This document shows, piece by piece, positions 52,162-60,712 of a stretch of 64,000 nt of DNA. A program made the translations under genes and the position numbers. The notes under the pieces are model-generated. The model was given only the letters and a program-made list of their open reading frames with translations. It ran no database searches and had not been told where the DNA came from. Positions within the stretch are counted from its first letter, which is position 1; each line of letters opens with the position of its first letter. The DNA comes from Nocardioides glacieisoli (lineage in GTDB: Bacteria > Actinomycetota > Actinomycetes > Propionibacteriales > Nocardioidaceae). The stretch covers positions 1-64,000 of the forward strand of contig NZ_SDWS01000007.1 of the NCBI RefSeq assembly GCF_004137245.1, in the 5' to 3' direction.

Positions 52162-54719
52162 TGCTCCTCCTGACCTGGCGCAACCTGCTCGCTCGCAAGG
52201 TGCGCCTGCTGATGAGCACGCTCGCGATCGTGCTCGGCATCGGCTTCCTCGCCGGCGTGATGACCTTCAGCAGCGGGCTCAACGCCACCTTCCAGAACAT
52301 CGTCAGCGGCTCGACCTCCGACGGGCTGGTGCGGCCGGCCGGCGACGTCTCGGCCGCCAACGCGGGGGTCGCCACCACCCAACTGATCACCCCGGCCGAC
52401 ATCGACAAGATCAGCGCGCTGCCCGAGGTGGAGGACGCGACCGGGTCCGTCGACGGCTTCGGTTCGTTCCTCCTCGGTGAGGACGACAAGCTCGTCGGCG
52501 GCCAGGGCGCCCCGACGCTGGCGTTCAACTACGCGCCCGCCGACAACATGGCCGGCGAGGACATCCTCGTGCTCAACGAGGGCGGCTGGCCCGAGCAGCC
52601 CGGCGAGGTCACCCTCGACACGTCGTCGGCGGAGCGGGGTGGCTACGAGATCGGCGACACGGTCACGATGATCGTGCCGACCGAGGGCCAGGACCCCCGG
52701 CGCACGTTCACCCTCGTCGGCACCGCTGACTTCAACGGTGGCGGGACGGCCGGCGCGACGCTGGTGCTGCTCGACACCGCGGAGGCTCAGGAGATCTTCC
52801 TCGGCGGCGAGGACGCGTTCACCAGCGTCGCGCTCACGGCCGCCGACGGCATCTCCCAGACGGAGCTCGCCGAGGCAGCGTCCGCGGTGACACCGGCGGG
52901 CTTCACCGCCGTGACCGGCGACAAGGTGGTCGAGGAGACCCAGGACCAGATCGGCCAGTTCCTCGACGTCATCGACATCTTCCTGAAGGTGTTCGCCGGG
53001 ATCGCGATCCTGGTGGGCGGCTTCATCATCTTCAACACCTTCACGATCCTGGTCTCCCAGCGCGTGCGGGAGTCCGCGCTGCTGCGCGCCCTGGGGGCGA
53101 GCAGGAAGCAGGTGACCCGCTCGGTGCTTGTCGAGGCGTTCCTGATGGCGGTGGTGGGCGCCACGCTCGGGCTGCTGCTCGGGCTCGGGCTGTCGCGTCT
53201 GCTGGCCGGACTCTTCCGCAGCTTCGGGCTCGACATCGCCGGCGACGTGCTGACCCTGACCCCCGGCACCATCTTCTGGGGCTACGTCGTCGGCGTGGCG
53301 GTCACCATGGTGGCCGCCTTCGTCCCGGCGCGGCGCGCGGCCAAGGTGCCGCCGGTCGCGGCGATGCGCGACGACCTCGTGGTCCAGGAGAAGGGGATGG
53401 GCCGCCGACTCCTGCTCGGCACCATCGCGATGGTCGTCGGCACGGCGTTCGTCGTCGTCGGGCTGACGGGTGCGCCCGGGACCGACGCCTACTGGATCGG
53501 TGCCGGCGCGGTGATCTGGGTGATCACCACTGCTGTCATGGCTCCCGTGGTGGGCCAGCCCGTGCTGCTGCTCTGCCGCAGCGTCTTCGGCCGCGTCTTC
53601 GGCACCGCCGGTCTCCTCGCCGGCGAGAACGCGCTGCGCAACCCGCGTCGTACGGGCGCCACAGCGTCGGCGTTGATGATCGGGCTCGCGGTCGTCTCGG
53701 CGGTCGGCGTGCTCGCCTCCTCGCTCAGCGCGACCAACGACGCCACGGTCGACGACGCCTTCAAGAGCGACTTCCTCGTGCAGATGCCGACGTTCCAGAG
53801 CTTTCCGGCCGCCTTCGGTGACCGGATGGAGGACGTCGACGGCGTCGACCAGGTCTCGCGCCAGCAGGCCACGCCGGTGAGCGTCGAGGTCGACGGCGAG
53901 CCGGACCAGACCTTCCTCACCGGCGTGGACCAGGCGTTCCTGGACATCTACGACCTGGCCATGATCGACGGCACCGACCAGATGTCCGGTCGGCAGGCGA
54001 TCCTCAACGAGGGGCGGGCCGACGACTTCGGTGCGGGCGTCGGCGACACCATCGACATCCAGTTCCCGGGCGGCGAGACCATCGCGGTCGAGGTGGTCGG
54101 GGTGTCCGAGGAGTCTCCGACGACCAGCGGCATCACGACCCCGCTGGCGCTGCTGGCCGAGGCCGGCATCAAGCGCAGCGACTCCAGCCTCAGCATCATG
54201 CTCGCCGAGGGGGCTGACCGCGCGAGCGCCAAGCAGGACCTCGAGGACGTGGTCGAGGCCCTTCCGATCCTGTCGGTGCAGGACAAGGAGGAGTTCAAGG
54301 AGCTGATCAGCAGCCAGGTCAACCAGCTGCTCTACGTCATCTACGGACTGCTCGCCCTGGCCGTGGTCATCGCGGTGATCGGCATCGTCAACACCCTCGG
54401 GCTCAGCGTGATCGAGCGGACCCGGGAGATCGGGCTGCTGCGCGCCGTGGGGTTGTCGCGGCGCAAGCTGCGCACGATGATCACGCTCGAGTCGGTGGCG
54501 ATCGCGCTGCTCGGCGCCGTGCTGGGGATGGTGGTCGGGCTGGTCATCGGCGTGGTGCTGCGCCAGTCGCTCAAGGACGACCTCACCGAGCTCTCGCTGC
54601 CCCTCGACAACCTCGTCATCTTCCTGGTGGTCGCGGTGCTCTTCGGCGTGCTCGCGGCCGTCGTACCCGCCATCCGCGCGTCGCGGATGAAGGTGCTGCA
54701 GGCGATCGCAACCGAGTGA
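52161..54719 (+). CDS. FtsX/MacB-type ABC permease
   Basis: 852 residues. TM1 near residue 20, a large extracytoplasmic domain (about 45-270), an FtsX block with three TMs (about 275-415), two further TMs, a second extracytoplasmic domain and a second FtsX block at the C-terminus (VIAVIGIVNTLGLSVIERTREIGLLRAVG split by a loop). The duplicated layout is typical of actinobacterial peptide or lipid exporters. Confidence 0.92.
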   Translation: MLLLTWRNLLARKVRLLMSTLAIVLGIGFLAGVMTFSSGLNATFQNIVSGSTSDGLVRPAGDVSAANAGVATTQLITPADIDKISALPEVEDATGSVDGFGSFLLGEDDKLVGGQGAPTLAFNYAPADNMAGEDILVLNEGGWPEQPGEVTLDTSSAERGGYEIGDTVTMIVPTEGQDPRRTFTLVGTADFNGGGTAGATLVLLDTAEAQEIFLGGEDAFTSVALTAADGISQTELAEAASAVTPAGFTAVTGDKVVEETQDQIGQFLDVIDIFLKVFAGIAILVGGFIIFNTFTILVSQRVRESALLRALGASRKQVTRSVLVEAFLMAVVGATLGLLLGLGLSRLLAGLFRSFGLDIAGDVLTLTPGTIFWGYVVGVAVTMVAAFVPARRAAKVPPVAAMRDDLVVQEKGMGRRLLLGTIAMVVGTAFVVVGLTGAPGTDAYWIGAGAVIWVITTAVMAPVVGQPVLLLCRSVFGRVFGTAGLLAGENALRNPRRTGATASALMIGLAVVSAVGVLASSLSATNDATVDDAFKSDFLVQMPTFQSFPAAFGDRMEDVDGVDQVSRQQATPVSVEVDGEPDQTFLTGVDQAFLDIYDLAMIDGTDQMSGRQAILNEGRADDFGAGVGDTIDIQFPGGETIAVEVVGVSEESPTTSGITTPLALLAEAGIKRSDSSLSIMLAEGADRASAKQDLEDVVEALPILSVQDKEEFKELISSQVNQLLYVIYGLLALAVVIAVIGIVNTLGLSVIERTREIGLLRAVGLSRRKLRTMITLESVAIALLGAVLGMVVGLVIGVVLRQSLKDDLTELSLPLDNLVIFLVVAVLFGVLAAVVPAIRASRMKVLQAIATE

Positions 54720-54723
54720 TGCG

Positions 54724-55764
54724 TCAGTAGCCACCCTCCGGCTCGACCATCTCGCCCCGCACGCCGAGCAGGCGCACGGGGCGCTGGTCGTCGAGCGCGA
54801 GGAAGAGGTCGTACGCCGTCTGCGTGATCACCTCGACGTCGTAGGTCGGCTCCTTGAGCTTGCGCACCTTGGTGAACGTGAAGAACGGCGCGAACCGCAC
54901 CTTGAGGTGCACGCGTTGCACGGCGCGGTCCTCCTTGCGGACGTCCACGACGACCCGGCCGGCGAGCTCGGCCAGCGCGGAGCGCACCTCGTCGGCGGTG
55001 ACCAGGTCGGCCTGGTAGGTCGTCTCGCGGCCGTGGGCGCGCGCCACCCACGGGGTGTCGTCGGGCCGCGACCGGCCGCCGCCGCGGCCGAGCCGGCCGA
55101 GGTGTGTGCCGCTGGCCCGGCCGAACGCGGCGACCAGAGCCTCCTCGTCGGCCGCAGCCAGGTCGGCGACCGTGCGGATCCCGATCACCTGGAGGCGCGC
55201 GCCGATCTTGTTGCCGACGCCCCAGAGCGCGGTGGTCGGGCGGTGGCCCATGACCTCCATCCAGTTGTCGCGGGTGAGCACGAAGGTGCCCTGGGGCTTG
55301 CCGAAGTCGGTCGCGATCTTGGCCCGCACGAGGGTGTCGCCGATGCCCACCGAGCAGTGCAGCCCGGTCGCCGCGAGCACCGCCGCCTGGATCGAGCGCG
55401 CTGCCACGACGGGGTCGTCGGCCTCGATCCCCACGAACGCCTCGTCCCACCCGAGCACCTCCACCACCGCTCCCGGGGTCGCGCGCAACGTCGCCATCAC
55501 CTGCGCGGACGCCGCCTCGTAGACCGGGAAGTCGACTGGCAGGAAGACCGCCTCGGGGCACCGCCGCTTGGCGAGCTTGAGCGCCAGCCCACTGCGTACG
55601 CCGTGGGCTCGGGCCTCGTAGGACGCGGTCGACACGACCGCCCGCTCGGTGGGGTCGCCCCGCCCACCGACGACGACCGGCAGCCCGACCAGCTCGGGCC
55701 GGCGCAGCAGCTCGACCGCGACCAGGAACTGGTCCATGTCGACGTGGAGCACCCAGTGGGTCAC
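54724..55764 (-). CDS. dinB: DNA polymerase IV (Y family)
   Basis: 346 residues. Palm motifs HVDMDQF (usually DMDAF) and VLGWDEAFVGIE (usually SIDEAYLD) hold the three metal-binding acids; RTVADLAAADEEALVAAFG is the helix-hairpin thumb. A full little-finger domain follows. The variant motifs resemble the DinB2-like actinobacterial branch. GTG 55764 (VTHWVLHVDMDQF) is chosen. Translesion synthesis is the family role. Confidence 0.9.
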   Translation of the reverse strand: MTHWVLHVDMDQFLVAVELLRRPELVGLPVVVGGRGDPTERAVVSTASYEARAHGVRSGLALKLAKRRCPEAVFLPVDFPVYEAASAQVMATLRATPGAVVEVLGWDEAFVGIEADDPVVAARSIQAAVLAATGLHCSVGIGDTLVRAKIATDFGKPQGTFVLTRDNWMEVMGHRPTTALWGVGNKIGARLQVIGIRTVADLAAADEEALVAAFGRASGTHLGRLGRGGGRSRPDDTPWVARAHGRETTYQADLVTADEVRSALAELAGRVVVDVRKEDRAVQRVHLKVRFAPFFTFTKVRKLKEPTYDVEVITQTAYDLFLALDDQRPVRLLGVRGEMVEPEGGY

Positions 55765-55811
55765 CTCGCCAGTGTGGCCGAGCCGTCCGACAGCTCGTCC
55801 GCCTCCCCGTC

Positions 55812-55945
55812 GGGGGTGGCGGCACATTGCCGTTCGGGGGCCTTGGGATCTGCGATCTGCCGCCACCCCTGAAGGGGTCTGCCGCGGGGGTGGCGGCACA
55901 TTGCCGTTCGGGGGCCCTTGGGATCTGCGATCTGCCGCCACCCCT
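55812..55945. repeat. Tandem pair of 59/60-bp repeats with inverted ends
   Basis: Copy A 55812-55870 and copy B 55886-55945 are almost identical, B having one extra C; 15 bases separate them. Each begins GGGGTGGCGGCA and ends with its complement TGCCGCCACCCC, so each can fold into a hairpin. The pair sits between dinB and the small acidic-protein gene. Confidence 0.85.
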
Positions 55946-55987
55946 GCGGGCGGGCACGGCCGTACGCCGTCGGCGTACGGTCGAACG

Positions 55988-56212
55988 ATGAGCGACGACC
56001 AGCGGGACCCGTACGACACCCACCCCGAGGAGTCCGCCTTCCCGGCCGCCGGTGAGCGCGTGTCCGACGAGGACCGCCAGCGGGCGCTCGACGCCGAGCC
56101 CGACGGCAACGCGACGGTCGGCGACACCGTGGACACCGACGACGTCGACTCGAGCGCGCACGAGGACGGCGCGGGTTCGGAGGAGGTCGCGGAGCAGGTC
56201 CGCGACGACTGA
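55988..56212 (+). CDS. Small acidic hypothetical protein
   Basis: 74 residues, strongly acidic and low in hydrophobic residues (DDQRDPYDTHPEESAFP, TVDTDDVDSSAHEDGAG), probably disordered. TACGGT precedes the ATG by about ten bases. No family recognised. Confidence 0.6.
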   Translation: MSDDQRDPYDTHPEESAFPAAGERVSDEDRQRALDAEPDGNATVGDTVDTDDVDSSAHEDGAGSEEVAEQVRDD

Positions 56213-56245
56213 CGTCCTCACACGGACCGGCCGACGCATCTAGGT

Positions 56246-56280
56246 CGAAGTCCGCTCGTGGATGTCGCGAGCGGACTTCG
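56246..56280. terminator. Bidirectional terminator
   Basis: CGAAGTCCGCTCG pairs perfectly with CGAGCGGACTTCG across a 9-base loop, between the convergent ends of the acidic-protein gene and the aminotransferase gene. Confidence 0.85.
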
Positions 56281-56282
56281 AG

Positions 56283-57482
56283 TCAGGCATTCAGGAAGTC
56301 GCTGAGGCCCTCGAGCAGCCTGTCGACCTCCGAGTCGTCGGTGTAGGCCGCGAGCCCGATCCGCAGGCCCGAGTCGACGGCGAGGCCGAGCGCGCGGAAG
56401 GTCTCGTAGGCGTAGAAGGTCCCGGCCGGGACGAGCACGTCGTGCTTCGCCAGTGCCTCGTACGCGTCCACGGGCAGGCGGTCGCGCAGGGTGAGGAAGA
56501 GCGTGGAGGTCCGGTCGGCGGCGCGCGAGTGGAGGGTCAGGTGATCCCCCAGGTCGGCGAGGCCCTCCTCGATCCGGAGCCGCAGGCGCAGCTCGTGCTC
56601 CGCGATCGAGGCGGCGGCCGAGACGAGCCGCTCGCGACGCGACGAGCCCGTGCCGACCGACGCGATGAGGTCCACGGCTGCAGTGGCACCGGCGAGGATC
56701 TCGTAGGGCAGCGTGCCGAGCTCGAAGCGTTCGGGCACCGCGTCGCTCGACGGCAGGAGCTTGTCGGGGCGCAGCGTCTCGAGCAGCTCCGGGTCGGCGA
56801 CGAGCGCGCCGCAGTGGGGGCCGAAGAACTTGTAGGGCGAGCAGACCAGCAGGTCGGCGCCCATCGCCGTGAGGTCGGGAGCGGCGTGCGCGGTGTGGTG
56901 CACGGCGTCGACGTAGAGCAGGGCGCCGACCTCGTGCGCCCGCGTAGCGACGGACGCCACGGGCGGGCGGGTGCCGAGCAGGTTCGAGGCCGCGGTCAAC
57001 GCGACCAGGCGCGTGCGGTCGGTGACCACGTCGAGCGAGGAGAGGTCGAGCTCGCCGGTCGACGGGTCGAGCCGCAGCCACCTCACCGACACCCCGGCGC
57101 GCTCGGCCGACTGGATCCACGGCCGCACGTTGGAGTCGTGGTCGAGCTCGCAGAGGACGATCTCGTCGCCGGGCGACCAGGTGCGCGACAGCGTGCGGGA
57201 GACGTCGTACGTCAGCGCGGTCGCACTGCGGCCGTGGACCACGCCCTCGGGCACGCCGCCGACGAGGTCGGCGATGGCCGAGCGGAAGCCGGCGACGGAC
57301 TCCTCGGCGTTGCGCTGGCTCAGGGTGGCGGCGCCGCGCTGCGAGAGCGGTCCGGTCAGCGTCCGGGCGATCGACTCGCCGACGACGCGCGGCGTCTGGG
57401 TCCCGCCGGGGTTGTCGAAGTGGGCGATCCCGGACTCGAGGGACGGGAACTCCGAGCGGAAGGCAGCGACGTCGAAGACCAT
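56283..57482 (-). CDS. Class V aminotransferase, cysteine desulfurase-like
   Basis: 399 residues. PLP lysine in LLVCSPYKFFGPHCG, HFDNPGGTQTPRVV at the N-terminus, and VDAVHHTAH with the conserved aspartate-histidine. It belongs to the cysteine desulfurase-like group related to VC1184-type proteins. It lies a few bases after the deacylase gene on the same strand (its ATG at 57482, TAGCGT upstream overlaps that gene's end). Confidence 0.88.
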   Translation of the reverse strand: MVFDVAAFRSEFPSLESGIAHFDNPGGTQTPRVVGESIARTLTGPLSQRGAATLSQRNAEESVAGFRSAIADLVGGVPEGVVHGRSATALTYDVSRTLSRTWSPGDEIVLCELDHDSNVRPWIQSAERAGVSVRWLRLDPSTGELDLSSLDVVTDRTRLVALTAASNLLGTRPPVASVATRAHEVGALLYVDAVHHTAHAAPDLTAMGADLLVCSPYKFFGPHCGALVADPELLETLRPDKLLPSSDAVPERFELGTLPYEILAGATAAVDLIASVGTGSSRRERLVSAAASIAEHELRLRLRIEEGLADLGDHLTLHSRAADRTSTLFLTLRDRLPVDAYEALAKHDVLVPAGTFYAYETFRALGLAVDSGLRIGLAAYTDDSEVDRLLEGLSDFLNA

Positions 57483-57492
57483 GCGACGCACG

Positions 57493-58440
57493 CTAGTTGG
57501 CGATGTGGACGACCGCGTCACCGGAGTTGACGAGCGGCGCCTCGGTGCGACCGATCACGATGCCGTCGCGGTTGGCGTAGACCGCACGCAGCGTCTTGCC
57601 GAAGGAGTCGAAGAGCGTGCCGAGCCGCTCGCCGTCGCTCACCTTCTGGCCGAGGTGCGCGTCGAGGTGCAGGATCCCGGTGCGGCGCGCGCGGACCCAG
57701 CCGCTCGTCCGGCACTCCAGGCTCGGCTCAGGGGGCAGCTCCTCGACCGGGTCGGTCATGCCGAGCGTGGCGAGCACCCGGCGTACGCCGATCACGCCGG
57801 CCTCGACCGCGTAGTCGTCGAACCGCAGCGGCTCCCCGGCCTCGTAGAGCAGGACCTTCGCGCCCATCTCGCGCGCGGCGTGGCGCAGCGACCCGTCGCG
57901 GATCTTGGCGTGGAGCATCACCGGCGCACCGAAGGCGGCGGCCAGCTCACGGGTGCCCTCGTCGTCGAGGTCGGCGCGGACCTGCGGCAGGTTGCTGCGG
58001 CGGTCGGAGCCGGTGTGGAGGTCGATGCCGACCTCGCAGCCGGCCACGATCTCGCGCATGAAGAGGTGTGCGATCCGGCCGGCGAGCGAGCCGCGGGCCG
58101 AGCCGGGGAAGGAGCGGTTGAGGTCGCGACGGTCGGGGAGGTAACGGTCACCGGTCATGAAGCCGAGGACGTTGACGATCGGCACCGCGACGAGCGTGCC
58201 GCGGAAGGTCTTGGGGTCGAGCCCGGCCATCACCTGACGGACCACCTCGACACCGACGACCTCGTCGCCGTGGATGGCCGCGTTGATCCAGGTCGTCGGC
58301 CCGTCCTCGCGCCCGTGCACGACGCGCACCGGCAGCGTCACGTCGGCGCCGGTGACCAGCCGGGTGATCGGCAGCTCGAGTGCCCGCACCGTCCCGGCCC
58401 GGATCCGCACCCCGCCGATGGCAAAGGACTCCCGAGCCAT
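57493..58440 (-). CDS. M14-type succinylglutamate desuccinylase/aspartoacylase
   Basis: 315 residues. Zinc ligands in NAAIHGDEVVG and GIDLHTGSD; LNRSFPGS is the substrate loop. A C-terminal lipoyl-like barrel (SDGERLGTL, VNSGDAVVHI) is present. In many bacteria this family accompanies a RimK ligase and a retropepsin-like zinc protease; both occur here at 62-63.7 kb, separated by unrelated surface genes. Probably removes an acyl or amino acid group. Confidence 0.87.
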   Translation of the reverse strand: MARESFAIGGVRIRAGTVRALELPITRLVTGADVTLPVRVVHGREDGPTTWINAAIHGDEVVGVEVVRQVMAGLDPKTFRGTLVAVPIVNVLGFMTGDRYLPDRRDLNRSFPGSARGSLAGRIAHLFMREIVAGCEVGIDLHTGSDRRSNLPQVRADLDDEGTRELAAAFGAPVMLHAKIRDGSLRHAAREMGAKVLLYEAGEPLRFDDYAVEAGVIGVRRVLATLGMTDPVEELPPEPSLECRTSGWVRARRTGILHLDAHLGQKVSDGERLGTLFDSFGKTLRAVYANRDGIVIGRTEAPLVNSGDAVVHIAN

Positions 58441-58501
58441 CAGACCGCCTGTGCGAGTGGGCTGGCCTCGGCGATCACGCGGGCAACAGTAGTCGTCACG
58501 A

Positions 58502-58548
58502 GACCCGCCCCGGACACCTCACGGGGGAGAGGCGGTCCGGGGCGGGTC
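58502..58548 (-). terminator. Terminator hairpin
   Basis: GACCCGCCCCGGAC pairs perfectly with GTCCGGGGCGGGTC, 19-base loop. It lies after the 138-residue membrane-protein gene on the minus strand and before the deacylase gene. Confidence 0.8.
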
Positions 58549-58574
58549 GGCTGTGTGGATCGAGGGGGTGGGCG

Positions 58575-58991
58575 TCAGCTGTTGAGCGATTCCGAGGAGT
58601 CGGTCGAGGAGTCCGTGCCGTCGTCGGTGTCGGGCTGGCCGTCGCCGTCGAAGTCGGGGGCCTGGCCCGTGCCGTCCTGGGTGGTGCCGCCCATCGGCCC
58701 GCCGGGCAGGTCGCCCATCGGGCCACGGCCGTCACCCGGGAAGCCCCGGCCGTCGAGGTCGTCGGTGGTCTGGGTGGTGCCGGTGGTCACGACGTCGTCG
58801 TGCCCGACGGCGTACCCGGCCCCGAAGCCCGCACCGCCGACCGCCAGGCCGGCGACCACCGCGCCTGCGGTGATCACCTTGCGGCCGCTCGGGATGCGAT
58901 CGCGCCAGGTGCGCCTGGGAGCGGGCGACTCGGCGTACGACGACTGCGCAGGGTCGGTGGCTGGTGCTGCGGGGAGCTGGTTCTCAGACAT
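58575..58991 (-). CDS. Single-pass membrane protein with acidic tail
   Basis: 138 residues. Cytoplasmic proline-rich N-terminus with RRTWRDR, one TM segment (VITAGAVVAGLAVGGAGFGAGYAV), then an extracytoplasmic glycine-rich part with GGPMGG and DFDGDGQPDTDDGTD, a calcium-binding-like acidic loop. It follows the DUF4353-type lipoprotein gene by 49 bases, and the two share a GGPMGG motif. Confidence 0.75.
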   Translation of the reverse strand: MSENQLPAAPATDPAQSSYAESPAPRRTWRDRIPSGRKVITAGAVVAGLAVGGAGFGAGYAVGHDDVVTTGTTQTTDDLDGRGFPGDGRGPMGDLPGGPMGGTTQDGTGQAPDFDGDGQPDTDDGTDSSTDSSESLNS

Positions 58992-59040
58992 GGAAGGTTC
59001 CTTCGTGGTGGGTGGAGGGAGGGGTCGAGGTGGTCATCTG

Positions 59041-60555
59041 TCAGCCGCCCATCGGGCCGCCGCGACCACCGGCCGGCGCCTCGCCTGCGGTGACGGTGGT
59101 GTCGGTGCCGTCGACGGTGACCGTGTAGGTCGCGCCCTGCTCGATGCCGGAGCCGGAGTAGACGACGGAGGCGGCGTCCTTCTCGATCGCGTACGTCGCG
59201 ACCTCGGTGCCGTCGGCGTCGGTGATCACGACCTCCGACCCGGCGGCGGCCGTGCTCGCGAGGGTCGTGGCGATCCAGCCCTGGGCGGAGTCGGTGGAGG
59301 GGGCGACCACCATCCCGGCGCTGCCGGTGGCCAGCAGCGTGCCGCCGCTGACCTCGAACGTGCCGTTGACGTCGAGCGCGCCGTTGCCGTCGGTGGTCGG
59401 GCCGTGGACGAGGATGTCGCCGCCGGTGATCGTGGCGTTGCCGTTGGAGTCGAGGCCGTCGCCGCTCGCCCAGACCTCGAGCGAGCCGCCGTTGACGTAG
59501 AGGTTCAGCGAGGTGTCGGCCTGCATCTCGCCGCCGCCACCCATCTGTCCGGCCGTGCCATCGGTCGCCGCGCTGTCGTCGGAGGTGGCCGCGTTGACGC
59601 CGTCGTCGGCGGAGTGCAGCTCGATGTCGCCGTCGTCGATGATGATCAGCGAGCCCTCGAGCGCCTCGTTGGACCCGGCGACCTCGACGGTGCCGCCGCT
59701 GATCAGCACCTGCACGCCCTTGATGCCGTCGTCCTGGGAGGTCACGGTGAGGTCGCCGCCCTCGATCAGCACGAATCCGGAGCCGGCGTCCTCGGTGTTG
59801 TCGGACTTGAAGGTGTCGCCGACGGCGTCGACGGTGACGGTGCCGTCGGTGAGGACGAGGTAGTCCTTGCCGAGGATGCCGTCGTCGACGGAGGTCACGT
59901 CGATCGTGCCGCCGGTGATGACCAGCCCGTCCTTGCCGACGATGCCGTTGTTGCTCCTTCCCGTCACCGTGAGCGACCCGCTGCCGCCGATCGTGAGGTC
60001 GGCGGTGGAGTAGAGGGTTCCGGTGGGCGCGTCCTCCGACGTGTCGGCGTACGTCGATGCGTCGGCCAGCGCGTTGTCGCTGCCGTCGGCGAGGACGACC
60101 ACGACCGACTCGGCGTCGACGACGCTGATCGCGGAGGTCGTCTCGGAGGTGATGGTCGCGTCGTCGAGCACGAGGCGTACGACGCCGTCCCCGGCACTGT
60201 CGACGACGACCTGGCCGGTCAGCTCGCCGGTCAGCCCGTAGGTGCCGGCGGCGGTGATCGTCACCGTGCCGTCCTCGACGGAGACGGCGTCGGAGTCGGA
60301 CGTCGCGGTGGTGCCGTCGAGGGTCACTGCGATCGCGTCGGCCTCGTCGTAGGACGTGTCGCCGGTCTCGACGGCGACATCGTCGGCGAGCGCGTCGTCC
60401 ACCGTGGTGCCGTCGGAGGTGGCGACCGCGCTCGTCGAGGTGGAGGAGCTGGACGTGGTGGTGTCGGCCACGGATGCGCCGCAGCCGGCGAGGAGGAGGA
60501 CGGCGGCCGTGCCGGCGAGTGCCTGGCGGAGCCGGGTGGGAGCAAGGAGTCGCAT
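59041..60555 (-). CDS. Carbohydrate-binding (DUF4353-type) lipoprotein
   Basis: 504 residues. Lipobox LLLAGC at about residues 20-25. A repetitive beta-helix follows with blocks such as DGTVTVDAVGDTFKSDN, VEVAGSNEALEG, DDGIKGVQVLISGG and DGDIELHSADDGVNA, the DUF4353 carbohydrate-binding repeat pattern. C-terminus ends GGRGGPMGG. GAAAGG precedes the ATG. Surface anchored. Very acidic and threonine-rich. Confidence 0.85.
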   Translation of the reverse strand: MRLLAPTRLRQALAGTAAVLLLAGCGASVADTTTSSSSTSTSAVATSDGTTVDDALADDVAVETGDTSYDEADAIAVTLDGTTATSDSDAVSVEDGTVTITAAGTYGLTGELTGQVVVDSAGDGVVRLVLDDATITSETTSAISVVDAESVVVVLADGSDNALADASTYADTSEDAPTGTLYSTADLTIGGSGSLTVTGRSNNGIVGKDGLVITGGTIDVTSVDDGILGKDYLVLTDGTVTVDAVGDTFKSDNTEDAGSGFVLIEGGDLTVTSQDDGIKGVQVLISGGTVEVAGSNEALEGSLIIIDDGDIELHSADDGVNAATSDDSAATDGTAGQMGGGGEMQADTSLNLYVNGGSLEVWASGDGLDSNGNATITGGDILVHGPTTDGNGALDVNGTFEVSGGTLLATGSAGMVVAPSTDSAQGWIATTLASTAAAGSEVVITDADGTEVATYAIEKDAASVVYSGSGIEQGATYTVTVDGTDTTVTAGEAPAGGRGGPMGG

Positions 60556-60619
60556 GGGGGACCTTTCGGTGGTGTGGACCCGATGCTCGACGTCCCGGCT
60601 GTCGGCGACATGGGCTGAG

Positions 60620-60649
60620 GTTGTGCGCCTCCTGTGAAGGCCGCACAAC
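60620..60649. promoter_or_regulatory. Inverted repeat between divergent surface-protein genes
   Basis: GTTGTGCG and CGCACAAC, perfect complements separated by 14 bases, midway between the starts at 60555 (minus) and 60713 (plus). Could be an operator acting on both genes. Confidence 0.45.
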
Positions 60650-60712
60650 TTCTCGTCCACTCCGTGCGTCACCCTGGGAGACATCCGTCCGCCCGACGAG
60701 AAGGGACTTCCC

